This document shows, in pieces, positions 1-11,562 of a DNA stretch of 64,000 nucleotides. Position 1 is the stretch's first letter; every line of letters starts with the position of its first letter. The notes below the pieces were generated by a model, which saw only the letters and a program-made list of their open reading frames with translations, was not told where the DNA came from and did no database searches. The position numbers and the translations under genes were made by a program. The stretch is from NCBI GenBank assembly GCA_016648135.1, contig JADDOH010005106.1, forward strand, positions 1-64,000. The letters run 5' to 3'. Origin of the DNA: Agrypnia vestita. Taxonomy: Eukaryota; Arthropoda; Insecta; Trichoptera; Phryganeidae.

Positions 1-1
1 T

Positions 2-2923
2 AAGTGCCGAGGAGTATCATTGAATGATATGTTATTGACGGGGCCGGACCTGCTGAGTTCACTTCTAGGCAGTGTGTTCCGGTTCCGGGAAGGAAAAGTG
101 GCACTGGCAGCCGATGTAAAAGAAATGTTTTTGCGCATAAAAATCCGAGAGGCCGACCAAGCGGCGCAATTATTTCTATGGAAACAACCAGGCGAGCAGG
201 TGCCGACGACTTACCAGATGTCGTCTATGATTTTTGGCGCCACCTGCTCGCCCAGCAGTGCACAATATGTGAGGAACCGGATTGCGCAAGCCAGTGCCAC
301 GGAATTTCCGACCGCGGCAAAGGCGGTTGAGACTACATTTTATATGGACGATTACCTCGACGCAGTAGATTCAACTGAAGAGGCCTTAAAAATGTTCACC
401 GAAGTGACTGAAATACTGCGTCGAGGGAAAATGCAGCTCTGCAACTGGGCCTCCAATGATCCTGAAGTATTAGAAAAAATTGAGCCCGCCTTAAGAGCGG
501 TGGAACCGATGAGGATTATCGGGGCGGAGACAACGGCAGAAAAAGTGCTCGGGATTGCATGGGAGCCGGCCTCCGACAAATTTGTTTTTCAATTTGTGAA
601 CTTGCCAGAAATAACGGAGGCTGGCCGCCCGACAAAGAGACAAATATTGAGCGCCGTAATGAAAATATTTGACCCCATCGGATTTTTGGCCTGCATACTA
701 ATAAGGTCAAAAATCCTATTACAGGATGTATGGCGCTCTAAAATTGGATGGGAAGAGAGGATACAACCCGAGCACGCCGATAAATGGTACGCGTGGTGCG
801 AGCTAATAAGGAATGTGAAATGTGAAATCGCGCGCCCGTGCATATCCCGCCGCGATAGTGAAGTCGCGCTTCATGTGTTTTGCGACGCCTCTGAAAAAGC
901 GAGCTGCGCGGTGGCCTATTTTGTCGAGACAGGAGAGGGTGGCAATTCCGTAGCCTTCATCTCGGCAAAATGTAAGGTGGCACCGCTAAAACCGCTGTCA
1001 ATACCGAGGCTAGAGCTGCAAGCGGCACTTATCGCCGCGCGACTGTCGGCGGCTGTGAAAAAAGAGTACCGCTGTAAAATAGCCCGTACGGTACTGTGGA
1101 CCGATTCCACCACGGTGTTATGCTGGTTGCGGACCGACCCCCGGGCGTATTCGACTTTTGTCGCTAACCGGCTGGGAGAGATTGATGAACTGACCAAAAT
1201 CGCCGATTGGAGATGGGTCCCCACTAAACATAATCCCGCTGATATTGGGACACGGGACGGCGAACTCCCAGATTTGGCCGCTGATGGTATGTGGTTCAGC
1301 GGCCCTGACTTTCTACACCGGGGAGAGTCGGCGTGGCCGCAAGAGAGCCGCCGGCGGCAACCAGATAACACAGTACTGGAAAAAAGAGCAGATATTGTTT
1401 TGGTGACCGGAAGAACGCCCACGGGGGGAGCATTGCCCGATATAAAGCGCTTCTCATCATGGACAAAATTGGTGCGCACCGCGGCATGGATAAGGCGCTT
1501 CATTTGGAATTGCCGCCGCCGCGCTGAAGAGCGGTCCGGCCGAGATGTCACCTGCGACGAAAGAATAGCAGCCGAGCGCGCATGGATATTGCATTCTCAG
1601 GCGGAGGCGTTCGGCACGGAGATAAAAATTTTACACCGCGGTGGAGCCGTCCCAAGGACCAGCCGGCTGTATCCACTGACGCCGCGCCTGGATGAATATG
1701 GAGTTATACGGATGGGCTCGCGGCTCGAGCAAACCGCGGTGCATGAAATACCGGCCGGCTTGAGGGCGCCGGTAGTATTGGACGGCTCTCACCCGTATGC
1801 CCGCTTGATGATAAGGCATTATCATGAGAAGGAAAATCACCCGGGCACTGAGAAAACTGTGGCAGATGTGCGGGAGAATTTTTATATTTTAAAATTGAGA
1901 CCCACAGTGCGCCGGGTGAAATATGAATGCCAAGCGTGCCGAAACAGAAAAAGCCAGCCGCAACCGCCGTTAATGGGCCAAATGCCAGATTGCCGACTGG
2001 CTTACAATACCCCCGCCTTTTACCATTGTGGGCTCGATTATTTTGGCCCAATGCAGGTGACTATCGGCCGGCGAAGAGAGAAGCGGTACGGCGCGCTATT
2101 TACATGCTTGACAACGCGCGCCGTACATTTGGAAATCGCCGAGTCTTTGTCTGCAGACTCGGCCATACTCGCTATAAGGCGAATGGCAGCGCGGCGCGGG
2201 CATCCGCGCCTACTATATTCCGATAATGGAACCAATTTTCGAGGCGCGGAAAAAGAGATGGCAGCCGCGCTGAAAGATTTGAGAAGTGACCCGCGGATGC
2301 ATGGGCACCTCGCGGAGAGCGGGGTTGAATGGAACTTCAACCCCCCCCTCGCCCCACATATGGGTGGCGCCTGGGAGAGCCTGGTACGCGCCGTGAAGCG
2401 GGCGTTGGAGGCTACTTTGAAGGAGCGGGCACCGCGGGAAGAAACCTTGAGGACTCTGCTGGCTGAGGCCGAATATACTGTTAATAGCCGTCCGTTGACG
2501 CATGTATCGGTTGATCCGAAAGATGACGCGCCTCTTACGCCGAACCATCTGTTGCTGGGAGCGACCGGCCGCAATTCACATTTGGCGGTATACGGGGCGC
2601 TAGATGAAAATGTATGCCTGAAAAGACAGTGGAGAATATCGCAACAGATGGCCGATTTATTCTGGCGGCGGTGGATGAAAGAGTACTTGCCGACATTGGC
2701 GCGCCGAAATAAATGGCAGGAGCCCGCGCCCGCAATTAAGGAAGGCGAGATGGCCGTCATCGCAGATCCCGCGCTGCCCCGCAACACATGGCCCAGAGGG
2801 CGAATTTTGGAAGCCCGCCCGGCGCCCGATGGACAAATTCGAGTCGTCCGAGTACGCACAGCTGCGGGCGATTATACTCGACCAGCCACAAGAATAATCA
2901 TGCTGAAGGGGAATCCAGCATAA
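2..2923 (+). CDS. pol: BEL/Pao retrotransposon Pol, 3' part (RT, RNase H, integrase, DUF5641-like)
   Basis: This is the C-terminal two thirds of a BEL/Pao Pol polyprotein. The frame is open from base 2, so the 5' part (gag, protease, RT N-terminus) lies outside the window. Residues below are counted from codon 20, which is TTG and is not a real start. The RT shows the first catalytic Asp in ADVKEMF (about residue 32) and YMDD (108-111). RNase H shows RLELQAA (about 328), WTDSTTV (about 359) and HNPADIGTR (about 403). The integrase has a zinc-binding HHCC region (about 600-640: HYHEKENHPG, CQAC) and a DDE triad in GLDYFGP (about 671), SDNGTNF (about 733) and GGAWES (about 782). A C-terminal domain with FWRRWMKEYLP (about 880) is typical of BEL elements. 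No stop interrupts the 973 codons present, which suggests a young insertion. GC content is well above that of the surrounding DNA. Confidence 0.93.
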   Translation, partial: KCRGVSLNDMLLTGPDLLSSLLGSVFRFREGKVALAADVKEMFLRIKIREADQAAQLFLWKQPGEQVPTTYQMSSMIFGATCSPSSAQYVRNRIAQASATEFPTAAKAVETTFYMDDYLDAVDSTEEALKMFTEVTEILRRGKMQLCNWASNDPEVLEKIEPALRAVEPMRIIGAETTAEKVLGIAWEPASDKFVFQFVNLPEITEAGRPTKRQILSAVMKIFDPIGFLACILIRSKILLQDVWRSKIGWEERIQPEHADKWYAWCELIRNVKCEIARPCISRRDSEVALHVFCDASEKASCAVAYFVETGEGGNSVAFISAKCKVAPLKPLSIPRLELQAALIAARLSAAVKKEYRCKIARTVLWTDSTTVLCWLRTDPRAYSTFVANRLGEIDELTKIADWRWVPTKHNPADIGTRDGELPDLAADGMWFSGPDFLHRGESAWPQESRRRQPDNTVLEKRADIVLVTGRTPTGGALPDIKRFSSWTKLVRTAAWIRRFIWNCRRRAEERSGRDVTCDERIAAERAWILHSQAEAFGTEIKILHRGGAVPRTSRLYPLTPRLDEYGVIRMGSRLEQTAVHEIPAGLRAPVVLDGSHPYARLMIRHYHEKENHPGTEKTVADVRENFYILKLRPTVRRVKYECQACRNRKSQPQPPLMGQMPDCRLAYNTPAFYHCGLDYFGPMQVTIGRRREKRYGALFTCLTTRAVHLEIAESLSADSAILAIRRMAARRGHPRLLYSDNGTNFRGAEKEMAAALKDLRSDPRMHGHLAESGVEWNFNPPLAPHMGGAWESLVRAVKRALEATLKERAPREETLRTLLAEAEYTVNSRPLTHVSVDPKDDAPLTPNHLLLGATGRNSHLAVYGALDENVCLKRQWRISQQMADLFWRRWMKEYLPTLARRNKWQEPAPAIKEGEMAVIADPALPRNTWPRGRILEARPAPDGQIRVVRVRTAAGDYTRPATRIIMLKGNPA

Positions 2924-2972
2924 GGGCGCTGGCAGCATACCCTGTCCTCCTGATAAGTGCGGGCAGGCCACA

Positions 2973-5008
2973 CGGGGGGAGTATGGAACGGACAGGGTTG
3001 AGCCATGTAAAAAATGAGAACATAACATGACCACTATGAGCGGCGCGTGTCCACAATAAATCAGCCGCTACATACAGAAAATTGCATTGGAGACGAGGCG
3101 TGTATGCCGCTACTGAAAATCGGGTTGCCGCTCGGAGCGCGCGCAAGTCAGTGCCCAGCGGCTGTTGCCGCGACTGGAGGGGGGCCGCGCGCGCATACTG
3201 CTTCCAACTAGCTGTAGAACAACATCGCCCGGACACTAGCCCGGAGATTGGCCCTTTGTTGAATGAATATGAAAAATGCAGCCTGTTTGGCTGCCGATGT
3301 TATTTCCAGCTACAAGTGTCGATACAAATATGTGTGGAATTTGTATATGTTATGAAAATATTTTAAAAATATGTTGATGTCTTGTAGGAAGCAGCGCTTG
3401 GCGCCCTTTTTTGTATGCAATATTGTCATGTGCATTATGTTGAATCTCTGATGAGAAAAATGTATTGGAATTTTATGAATTTTTATGAATAAAATGGAAA
3501 TAAATAATTTTTTATTTGGCACCTATTGGTGCGTGGACAAAGGTTAGAAGTTTGAGCCGAAGGGATTCTTCCGCGATGTAACGCCCCAAAGTAAAGTATG
3601 TGTGTGGCACGCGGTACCCGCGATGTTCGCCAACACTAAATGGGCATGAGTGTGGCACGCAATATTCGCCAACACGGGAGACGAGTCTCGCTGCAGAGGG
3701 TCTCGTCTCTTTCTTTCCGCCGTTGAATCCGCCGACGGGCAAATAAATGTTTTTTGAATATTCACAGATTTTACAAACTTACCTGACCGGCTATAACTTC
3801 TAACGCCTAGTACTCAATTCCGAGCCCCCGTCTGAGATGCGTATATGGGATACCCTCCACGGGGGCCCGAAGGCCTGCACCGGGCGCCATCGTGGAGATG
3901 GTCAGCATGAAATGAATGAGTACTGGAAGACCGTGAGAAAAATTTTGTATTTTTCTCGATTTGGAAACGGTAGACGCCTGTTTGCGGGCCCACGTCGCGG
4001 TAAGCTCGCGCACACGGCTCGCCGTGGAGAATATTAAAAAGTTGAATTTTTTATCGACAATCAGAGCGGCTTACCGTGGACGAATTCCTACTTATGTAGT
4101 GTCATTGCATTCCTTATCTGAATGCCTGTCTGGAAAATGTATTTTTATACATGTGGAATGATATAGGCGCGCCTGAGAGTGAAATAAAGAAATTGGTTTT
4201 TGGCGCTTTTTTGAATGCCTATAACTCAGTAAATATTTACCTGAAATATTTGGAATTACTGTTAAAATGAGCGCTTGCATGCGCAAATTACATTTGTCAT
4301 AGCAAAACTTGTAAAACTGCTGTTTTTGATTTTTTATGAATTTTTGAAAATTTGAGCCGTTTGTGGCGAATTTAATTTTAGTTTTTTGGGCCTTGTATGA
4401 CCCAGCCCGTCCAAATAACTGTGTTATTATCATCTGCTAGGTCTGTTATTACAAAATAACACAGTATTAGTCTCTTGGGAGCTAAAATGCATTTTTTATG
4501 AATTAATTTGTATCTGTCATATGAAATCTGCCGCGCGGTGAAATTGTGCAACCGCGAATGACGTAGTTCACCGCTCGGCCGCTGGGAGCGCTGCGGCGCC
4601 TTCCCAGAATTACGCAATCTCATTGGTTTCTGTAATATGCTATGACGCAATCTTGTGAAATTTTGAATTTGGTATAAATAAAATGCATTTTTTGAGCGGG
4701 TACCACAGATACGCCACCCGCGTCGGTACGAGAACCGCTATTTGGACAATCTTCTTGCTGCCTTTTCTTTCTGACCCTGCTCACCTACTTTGGACTCTGC
4801 TTTCTTGGATTTTTGTGACCACTGCTTTCTGACTTGGACTTCGCTTCGGATTTTTTCTTCGACTTTAATACGATAAAAGCACTACTTCGGCGTTTGACTT
4901 CTGGCATATCCACGGACTACGAGCTTCACTGCAAATTCTGGTGGCGATCTCTGCCCCACCAGCGAAGACTACTGAGCCGCATAAAAAAGGTGTTCCCATC
5001 CGGAACAT
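2973..5008 (+). mobile_element. Probable polypurine tract and 3' LTR of the BEL element
   Basis: About 50 bp after the Pol stop is a G-rich purine run (around 2974-2982), a plausible polypurine tract. What follows keeps an LTR-like character until about 5008. There is a GC-rich stretch at 3040-3260, a near-duplicate at 3595-3680 (GTGTGGCACGC and TTCGCCAACAC each occur twice), a TATA-like box at about 4671 (GGTATAAATAAAATGC), then a pyrimidine-rich leader ending near CCGGAACA at 5008, after which the DNA becomes AT-rich host-like sequence. The element's 5' LTR is outside the window, so neither boundary can be confirmed, and a 2-kb LTR would be long for this clade. Part of this interval could be a separate insertion. 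Confidence 0.42.
4671..4686 (+). promoter_or_regulatory. TATA-like promoter element in putative LTR
   Basis: GGTATAAATAAAATGC sits about 30 bp upstream of a GC-richer, pyrimidine-rich leader. The spacing fits a U3/R boundary of an LTR. It is inferred from position only. Confidence 0.35.
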
Positions 5009-5229
5009 AGAGTTAAACCGTTTGCCTAAAATAATAAAAAAATCATGTTTAAAAGGTATTTTATTATTGAAATTAATAAAACAAAGCGTAAGTAAATAAA
5101 ATAAACAAAATATAGATTATAATCAATGACAAAAACTAAAAATTTTAACTTATTTTTGTGTCCAAAATTTGGCATTTCTGCTCGAGATTCTATCCTGGTT
5201 CTAATTAAGCCGTCTCTAGAAGTAACGTC

Positions 5230-6560
5230 AATTACATTTTGTGAGGCGTCTGTTATATTCTCTGGGACCCAAAGTGCAACCATCTAAGGTCAAGAATAAA
5301 TGACGAAGGGGTAACTCATTGACATGCAGCATACAAACACACCATTGTAACGGTCTCTCCAAATACTCCTCTAAATATTAAATAACGCCACCATTCCAAT
5401 CGATGTTAGTTGCAGTTCCGTCACATTCAACGCAAATCACGTCATCTAAATTACAACCTCGACCCTCTACTAAAGTTGCGATCGAAGTAAGAATTCCCTT
5501 TGCAGTGCCACGTCTTTTGGTATTGTGTGTCGCAAATAAATTGATCAAGGTTGTGCTAAAATTGAGATGTGGTCTTCTAAAACTTCTTTGCGATGGTCTT
5601 TTCGCCCATCAAAGTAAATGATTTTTATAACAACACCTCCAATATCTTTTGAAGCTTCCGGACTTTAGGTACATCTCTGTAGATCTTATTTTTATCAATA
5701 ACTAGAGTTAAATCGGTAGAAACCAAGCCGTCGTCAGCCAAAATCGCAGAAGCAACAGCAGCAGCAGATCGCGTCGATAAACCGTATCTATCACAGACTT
5801 TAGCAACTGTTGGCAACGGCAATGTATTCCAATTTGTCGTTGAAGTCGATGGTGTCTCTGTCGAGGGCGTGTATTTCAGGAATGCCTTTGTTTTCGGATA
5901 CGTTTCTGGAGAAGATTCACGCACTGAATCTTTATCACAAGTTGCTGAGACAGAATCGGTTTCTTGAGTAGAACATGCCTTTTTCGTTATCCTTATTGAC
6001 TCTTCAATTTATCTCTGCTGTCGTTTGATTAATCTAACCGTTTCTTTCTTATCAAAAACGCTTATAACCATTTTCCTACCATTTATTTGATCCAACAAAA
6101 ACTTCTCTCATTGATGTGAACTTTCTTGTTTTAAACACGAACAAGATTCAAATGAAGTGTATTTACAAGCAGAAACGTCAAAAAGCTTCTCAGATGACTC
6201 TAAAAAACATTTCAGTTTATTTTCAAAACTATCATTTCGTTTGCTTTTGGGGTATCTTTTCAAATTGAGATACTTTTCGAAATCGGATTTCACTAATTAA
6301 ATAACTCGTTCCTTAGTTACAATTGGAATCGAAGTTTTGATCCAAATATTGTTAATCTCTTCGGAAACAATCACATATATATCTGATTTGGATGGATCTT
6401 TTCCATTGTACTTAAATTTCAGGTCTTTCTTGACAAATAAAATAAATTAAATGACGTCCTTTATAGTCGGTAGCTGCTGATTGTCAAGTTCCTTGTATGG
6501 TCCGAATATAGCATAAGTAGTCTGACCACGCCTCGAACTTCTTATTTAAAAGTCACAAAC
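5230..6560 (-). pseudogene. Degraded ORF of a repeat-encoded arthropod protein family with CDGTATN motif
   Basis: Reading the minus strand from 6560 down to 5230 gives a long, nearly collinear coding sequence broken by stops and frame changes. Segments in order: FGPYKELDNQQLPTIKDV (about 6500), NGKDPSKSDIYVIVSEE (about 6390), KSDFEKYLNLKRYPKSKR (6290), SSEKLFDVSACKYTSFESC (about 6180), EKFLLDQINGRKM (about 6080), an intact stretch at 5924-5625 with VCDRYGLSTRSAAAVASAI, and then VECDGTATN (about 5410), PLQWCVCMLHVNELP (about 5330) and a trailing LDGCTLGP. In-frame stops follow GGVI and SSHQ. From memory, this order matches a multicopy family often annotated as uncharacterised or cc8K15.2-like in hemipterans and cnidarians. 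Its biochemical role is not known to me. The family looks transposon-borne, and this copy is dead. Confidence 0.72.
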
Positions 6561-7224
6561 ACTGTAACAATCGCAATGGTACTTTTATGGCATAAAAATT
6601 ATTTAGGCTACGAAGAGAACTCTCGCGAGTCAAGTCAAGAAAGTCCTCAAAACAAGTTTAAACTTGAGGGTATTTGCAGGTTGAAACCTAACAAATTCGA
6701 AGTCGCTGGTAACGTGTTGTCGCATGCAAATCGAAACGTCATGTATAATTTACACCTAAATAGAACAAAAAGTAAATATTTTTTTGTACTTCAGGAGCCA
6801 AAATTGAGGATAGGGAAATATCACCATAAAAATGACAATTTTTCAAAACTTTGAAGATCGGTAGAACTCTTAATACATAGTTTTATTTTATTTTTAAAAT
6901 TATTTTGGTAATCTACGCTTAATTACGCAAGTTTTGAGAGGTCTTGTGTTAAAGTAAACCAAAAATTTTTTTATCGGGACAGCCTAATGTAGGTGCCCGT
7001 AGACTATAGACATCTGATATTTTTACGTCATCATTAAAAACTCGAGGAGGCTTTGAAAAAAGTTTGTACTTCGTTTTAATATAAATATGATTTTCTTTTA
7101 CATAGAAGCGATATTACCAGAGACAAGCCCAGAGTGGGTCAGAAACGTGTGAATCAGAAAGAAACGACCTGGTGGTAGGAGAAAGTGCAGCGAATATTGT
7201 GGTGATAATTAGGGCGAAATACGA
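6561..7224. other. AT-rich interval, no supported gene
   Basis: A 92-codon plus-strand ORF (6576-6854) has no recognisable motif and a low-complexity, Lys/Asn-rich composition. I see no other feature. Confidence 0.5.
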
Positions 7225-7525
7225 ACTTCCATCATCATCATCACTCTTGGCTGTAGAATCCTTGGTAGGTCTTGGCCTCCCCAAGAGTTTTCCTCCACTC
7301 ATCTCGGTTTTGTGCCAGCTCTCTCCAGTTCAGAAGCTCCAAGTTAGATATGTCTTTGAGGACGTTGTTGAGCCATCTTAATTTTGGCCTTCCTAAGCTC
7401 TTTTATCGGCCTTGAGTTCAGCAGGGACTTTGGGTCTTGATACTCGGACATTCTCTCCGCATGACCCAGCCACCGAAGTCTTCCCAGTTCTATAAATTTT
7501 GTGACGTTTAGCTCCTTAAACATAG
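7225..7525 (-). pseudogene. LINE (non-LTR retrotransposon) RT C-terminal fragment with TGATGATG tail
   Basis: The minus strand encodes the C-terminal tail of a LINE ORF2: NVTKFIELGRLRWLGHAERM, then PKSLLNSRP, then LRKAKIKM and NWRELAQNRDEW. It ends in CAAGAGTGATGATGATGATG at about 7225-7245. Tandem TGA/ATG units at the 3' end are typical of RTE-like elements. It is the same family as the longer plus-strand copy ending at 28140: the aligned DNA is about four-fifths identical by eye over 250 bp, including LFKE.NVTK and RWLGH.ERMSE. One frame disruption is visible near the GRRS/KELR junction. Confidence 0.8.
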
Positions 7526-7530
7526 TATCA

Positions 7531-8585
7531 TTGTTGTATTATTAACATTTACGAATTACGAAATTTAGAGTGAATTAAAGAACAGTGTTCCGATTAAGTA
7601 CGTGTCTAATTTATTAATTTAATTAATATAATTTTAATTAATTTGCAGTGTTTCATTACCTCCCACAGCCACGATCCCGTGACAATATAGTAAAGAATAA
7701 TCTAAATATATATGCGTATTAATTAATAAAATAATAAAAACTTACATACTTACTAATGGACATTTTTTTAAATTATGTAAGGTGCATGAAAAATACGAAA
7801 TAAATTTTGATTGTACTAATAAACCGAAATAGGCTCTTGTTTAAATGTATTGAAAACTATTCACGATAACATATACTCCTTCTGAGCTTAAAATCGCTTG
7901 AACATTTACAATAGACGCGTAAAAAATTTATTACATCTAAATGTTAGTAGGTCAAGTGAATTTTCCTTGAAACAGTATCTTGGAGTTTTCCGCCATTGCG
8001 AGAAAAGAGTCTAGAATCAACAAGTCTGAGTTGATTGGGTCTGAGCACCCTCAGTGAGTGTAGGTGCCTGCACCAGGGCTGAATTGGGGACATAACAGCA
8101 TAGACACTGGACAGTGATGTAACTAAAAAAAATGAGTGATATAACTAATAAAATTAAAGGGTTTATATATTGTATATTTGGTTGATTGGTTGTGTCCGTT
8201 TTTTTCAAATGAAGAGGAAAAGAGGTCACAAAAACAAATTAGTAAATAAGGTATTCTTCTTAATTATTTACACTTCTTGCCGACGTCCTACAAGTTTTTT
8301 GAAGTCTCGGCGATAAGAACTATCCGGTCTTGACTCGAAGAATTCATCATTCGGACAGAAGGAGGTATCGAAAGTGCTGAATTTTGTATACTTGAAGTTC
8401 CATTTTGAAAGCCTGTAATTAAATTAAATAATTAATGTAATCAAAAAGCAAACACAATGTCTAGTAGAGCAGACAATTTTCTTTCGACTGAAGAAAATTT
8501 ACAAATTTGTTTGATATTTGGCGCTCATTTTAAAATTTGAAAAAAAAAACGGAGACTACTTATGTTAATACCTAATATTTTCATT
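7531..8585. other. AT-rich interval, no supported gene
   Basis: No coding signal or clear repeat was recognised. A 70-codon minus-strand ORF (8017-8229) has no motif. Confidence 0.5.
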
Positions 8586-8589
8586 ATCA

Positions 8590-8965
8590 TCATTAACTTC
8601 GTCTCCTTATACTAGGAAATTCGGGAGCCCAAAAACTCGAAAAGGGCTGCCACTTTTCCCTGTGTTGCACTTCGGTACTAGTTGGCAAACCAACGCCTAA
8701 TCTTTCTTTGAATAACCTTTATTGCTTATAGTCTCAGTTCAGTCTGGGGTCACCCAACGGCCGCCCTTCCTCGGGAATTGTTAAAAAGTTACGTTTTGAT
8801 AGTCGATCCTTTGGCTTTTTCAAGATGTGTTCAAGCCACCTTAATTGAGACCCTTCTATGTATATACAGGAGTAGCGGCTCCATTCATATCTTTAACGTC
8901 AGTCCAATAATGTTACTCCTGCCAGTTCCCTAAGGTAACTTATTTCATCAGCATGGATTTTTCTT
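8590..8965 (-). pseudogene. LINE RT C-terminal fragment, second family
   Basis: On the minus strand one frame reads ERKIHADEISYLRELAGVTL (about 8950), then after stops QLRWLEHILKKPKDRLSKRN (about 8830), GRPLGDPRLN, and near the end HREKWQPF. This is the usual order at the end of a LINE ORF2: IHA...LR..AGVTLLD, then RWLGH...RMP..R, GRRP.G.PR..W and DR..WR. Several internal stops make it non-functional. It is a different family from the fragment at 7225-7525. Confidence 0.7.
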
Positions 8966-10149
8966 TCCCCTCCGTATGAATCCATTCATTCGACGTATTC
9001 ACCGCTATGAGCTTCGAATAAATCACTTTGGTAAATGATAAACTTTATTTGAAAAGAGTTTGAGACACTGCGTATCGGAGTTCACTAGAATATTCGCGTC
9101 CGAAAAGAGCATTGTAATTGAGCAGAATATTCCAGAAAACTCCAGATTTTTTGGAACGCTTAAGGGAATGTTTCCAAAAAATATTAAAGTGTTACTAATA
9201 ATACGTTTTATTTTTATCCATTAAAAAGCAACAATAATGAGGCGTTTACGATGTACATCCTCTCGTAGCTGAAAAAACTTTCGGGTTTAGTTTCGCGCTC
9301 AAATTTCGGTGATGACGAAACATAACAAAACAATACATACAACAAAATTTCAAAAAATAGGTTTAACCTACCAAAGCATAAGGAAACGCACCTACAATTT
9401 TTTTTTTCTGAGATGGTCAAGTAACTATTTTTTGGACCACTTAAAATGGATTGACCCACAATATAAACTTTTACTGCCCTGAAAATATTACTGGTGTACT
9501 ATAAGAATCGATAATACGTATTAATTGTATACATAGGAAATGTGTTATTTTTATTCGATCTTCGGATTTACGGGTCCCAATTTTCTAATCCGGCTCTGTG
9601 TACCTACCACCTCGCTGAAAGTGCTGTGTGCTGTCTCGTTAATTTAAAAGGCTGCCAGCCCACGCAGAAAAGCGAAGCCCCAAGCAAATAAAGAAATGTA
9701 TCTGCAAAATGTTTGGATGACGCATGGTGGCCCTATTTCATTTTCAATGCAACATTTTCTCTACTCGAACTGTGGCTATTTATTATTGACGGCTAGTGAT
9801 ATTATTTTAACCGGTTACTCACTCGTCGTTTTCTGAGATTGTGTTGATCTTTTTATATTTTATTTTTATCTCAGTTATCAACTATCGATACAATCAGATA
9901 CAAACCTCAAATAATTTTACTATGCTTAACCGTTAAAATAAAGGTTTGACCATCAGTTTCTATGGATTAGGGCCGGTTGTATCAATTTGTATTAAGTATA
10001 GTAATCTTAATAATATATGAAAATAAGACGTATGTTTTAGAAGTGGAAAATCTTTCTTACGCTGCGATATTTTTTTTCATTTTGAACAAGAATTTTATGT
10101 TAATTACCTACCAGTGTTAGGTAAGGAAACTCGCTTAGATTTTTTTATT
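8966..10149. other. AT-rich interval, no supported gene
   Basis: No gene or well-bounded repeat was found. An 81-codon minus-strand ORF at 9214-9459 is low complexity. Confidence 0.5.
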
Positions 10150-10560
10150 TCTCAGCTTTCCACCTTTTTCAAGCTATCCAAAAATATGATTTGTCGAACT
10201 CAGCAAAATAGGCATCGATTTCGGTGATGACTTAACCGTAAACTGCTTTGCAATAGACTGCTTTTCATGTTTTGAAACAACGAAATCGCATTGGGCCAAA
10301 TCAAGAGAATAGGCTACACTAGGAAGCAATTCCTAGTGTAATTCGATTATTTGTCCTGTGGCGATTGTGGACGAGTGATTCGGCGTGTTGTCATGGTGGA
10401 AAAGCACCTTTTCTTCGCCGTGAGCTCTCCGGAATAGTCGCGAAACGCCACGAGTAGCACTAAAACATATCCAAACAGTGCTCTGGAGGCACCCATCTCA
10501 CCGATAGATTTACTCAGGTCCAATTTTTTTGTACAAAGCAAGAAATCTCTTTGTTCGACG
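10150..10560 (-). pseudogene. mariner transposase remnant
   Basis: The minus strand carries the C-terminal third of a mariner-type (DD34D) transposase. LFHHDNTPNHSSTIATGQ (about 10405-10350) is the usual HHDNAPAHS block containing the second catalytic Asp. It is followed by a stop, SVAYSLDLAQCDF (about 10300; the Asp position of YSPDLAPCDFFLF) and a diverged AEFDKSYF-like end near 10190. Upstream, at 10440-10540, the reading shifts frame (the ELTAKK stretch). Terminal inverted repeats were not identified. The fragment is non-functional. Confidence 0.75.
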
Positions 10561-11331
10561 TTGAATCGACGAAGCCAGGAGAATTGCGATTAAAGCGGTA
10601 CCCGACATCCCAGGAAAACCGCAAGTACAATTTGTCCACTGTGTCTTATTTAGCTTTGGCCCAGTGTATCTCGGGTGTCATTTATTATCAATCGTATCGG
10701 CGGCGATTGGAAAGAAAATCTTTCTTTCTAATATCCGACCCGCGTGCGATGGCGGCGAGCTGTCCATCATCGTGCTTAGCGGTAGTGAATTACTGGTAGT
10801 GAATTTAATAAATTATGTGTTTTTTTTAGCGGGGGTAAAGAAAAAGAAGTTGTTTACTTTTTATACCATTTTTTTAAGAAATTTACTTCGCCTAAATAAT
10901 TTTAGTGAAAACGATAAAATATCATTGGTGATTGTACTATGATACAATGGGTGATTTTGACAAAAAATATTTTTTTAGTGAATCCACCAGTAAAATTTGT
11001 CACGTAAACTGTGTTAGAAGTAGCGCAGAGAAAAAATCGTAAATTTTCTTCAACTTTATCCTTTTGTTCATTTTCACCTTTACTGGGATTGATTATAACC
11101 AGGCTGTTTATTTTTTTTTAAATCAATAAGATTTCGGTGGACCGAGTATCTAGTAGATGGTATTGCCAAATTATCTATAAAAATTTAGTGTAAAATTTTT
11201 TATTTATATTTTTGATCTGGTATTTAATATTATATACACAAAAGTTATTCCTTATGAACTTTGTAATAAGCTGGTAAAAATATTTGTAATCTGCTATTTT
11301 CACGCCTTGCTTGCGTTAAGTATCACTTGAT

Positions 11332-11562
11332 ATTCATAATACTAGACAAGCATTACGAAACCTTGACGAAATACCAAAAACTAAGACAACACATGGACAG
11401 AAAAATTACTCATACATAGGGCCTAAAATATTTAACATATTTAAAACAGACTTCCCGGAAATCAGAATATACTCAATTAATAAAATAAAAGCTTTAGCAA
11501 ACAACTGGCTTACCTCCAAAGGTAGAACAGCAACTGAAAATTTACTTACTGTAATTGCATAA
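11332..11562 (+). pseudogene. LINE ORF2 extreme C-terminus
   Basis: An uninterrupted 76-codon stretch ends in TAA. It reads HNTRQALRNLDEIPKTKTTH, then GQKNYSYIGPKIFN, and then an FKTDFPEI...NNWLTSKGR end. A .YNTR...IP...T..G......GPKI.N.LP..I pattern just before the stop is characteristic of Jockey/CR1-like LINE ORF2 C-termini. It lacks an initiator and all catalytic motifs, so it is a 5'-truncated copy. A 3' UTR-like stretch follows to about 11880 (an A-rich run after GCCTAGTAGAGTGGCATAAT). Confidence 0.65.

Noticed and set aside
2038..2859. 273-codon ORF on the minus strand opposite BEL pol
   Set aside because: It is an antisense shadow of the GC-rich pol coding sequence; the plus strand shows all the expected catalytic motifs.
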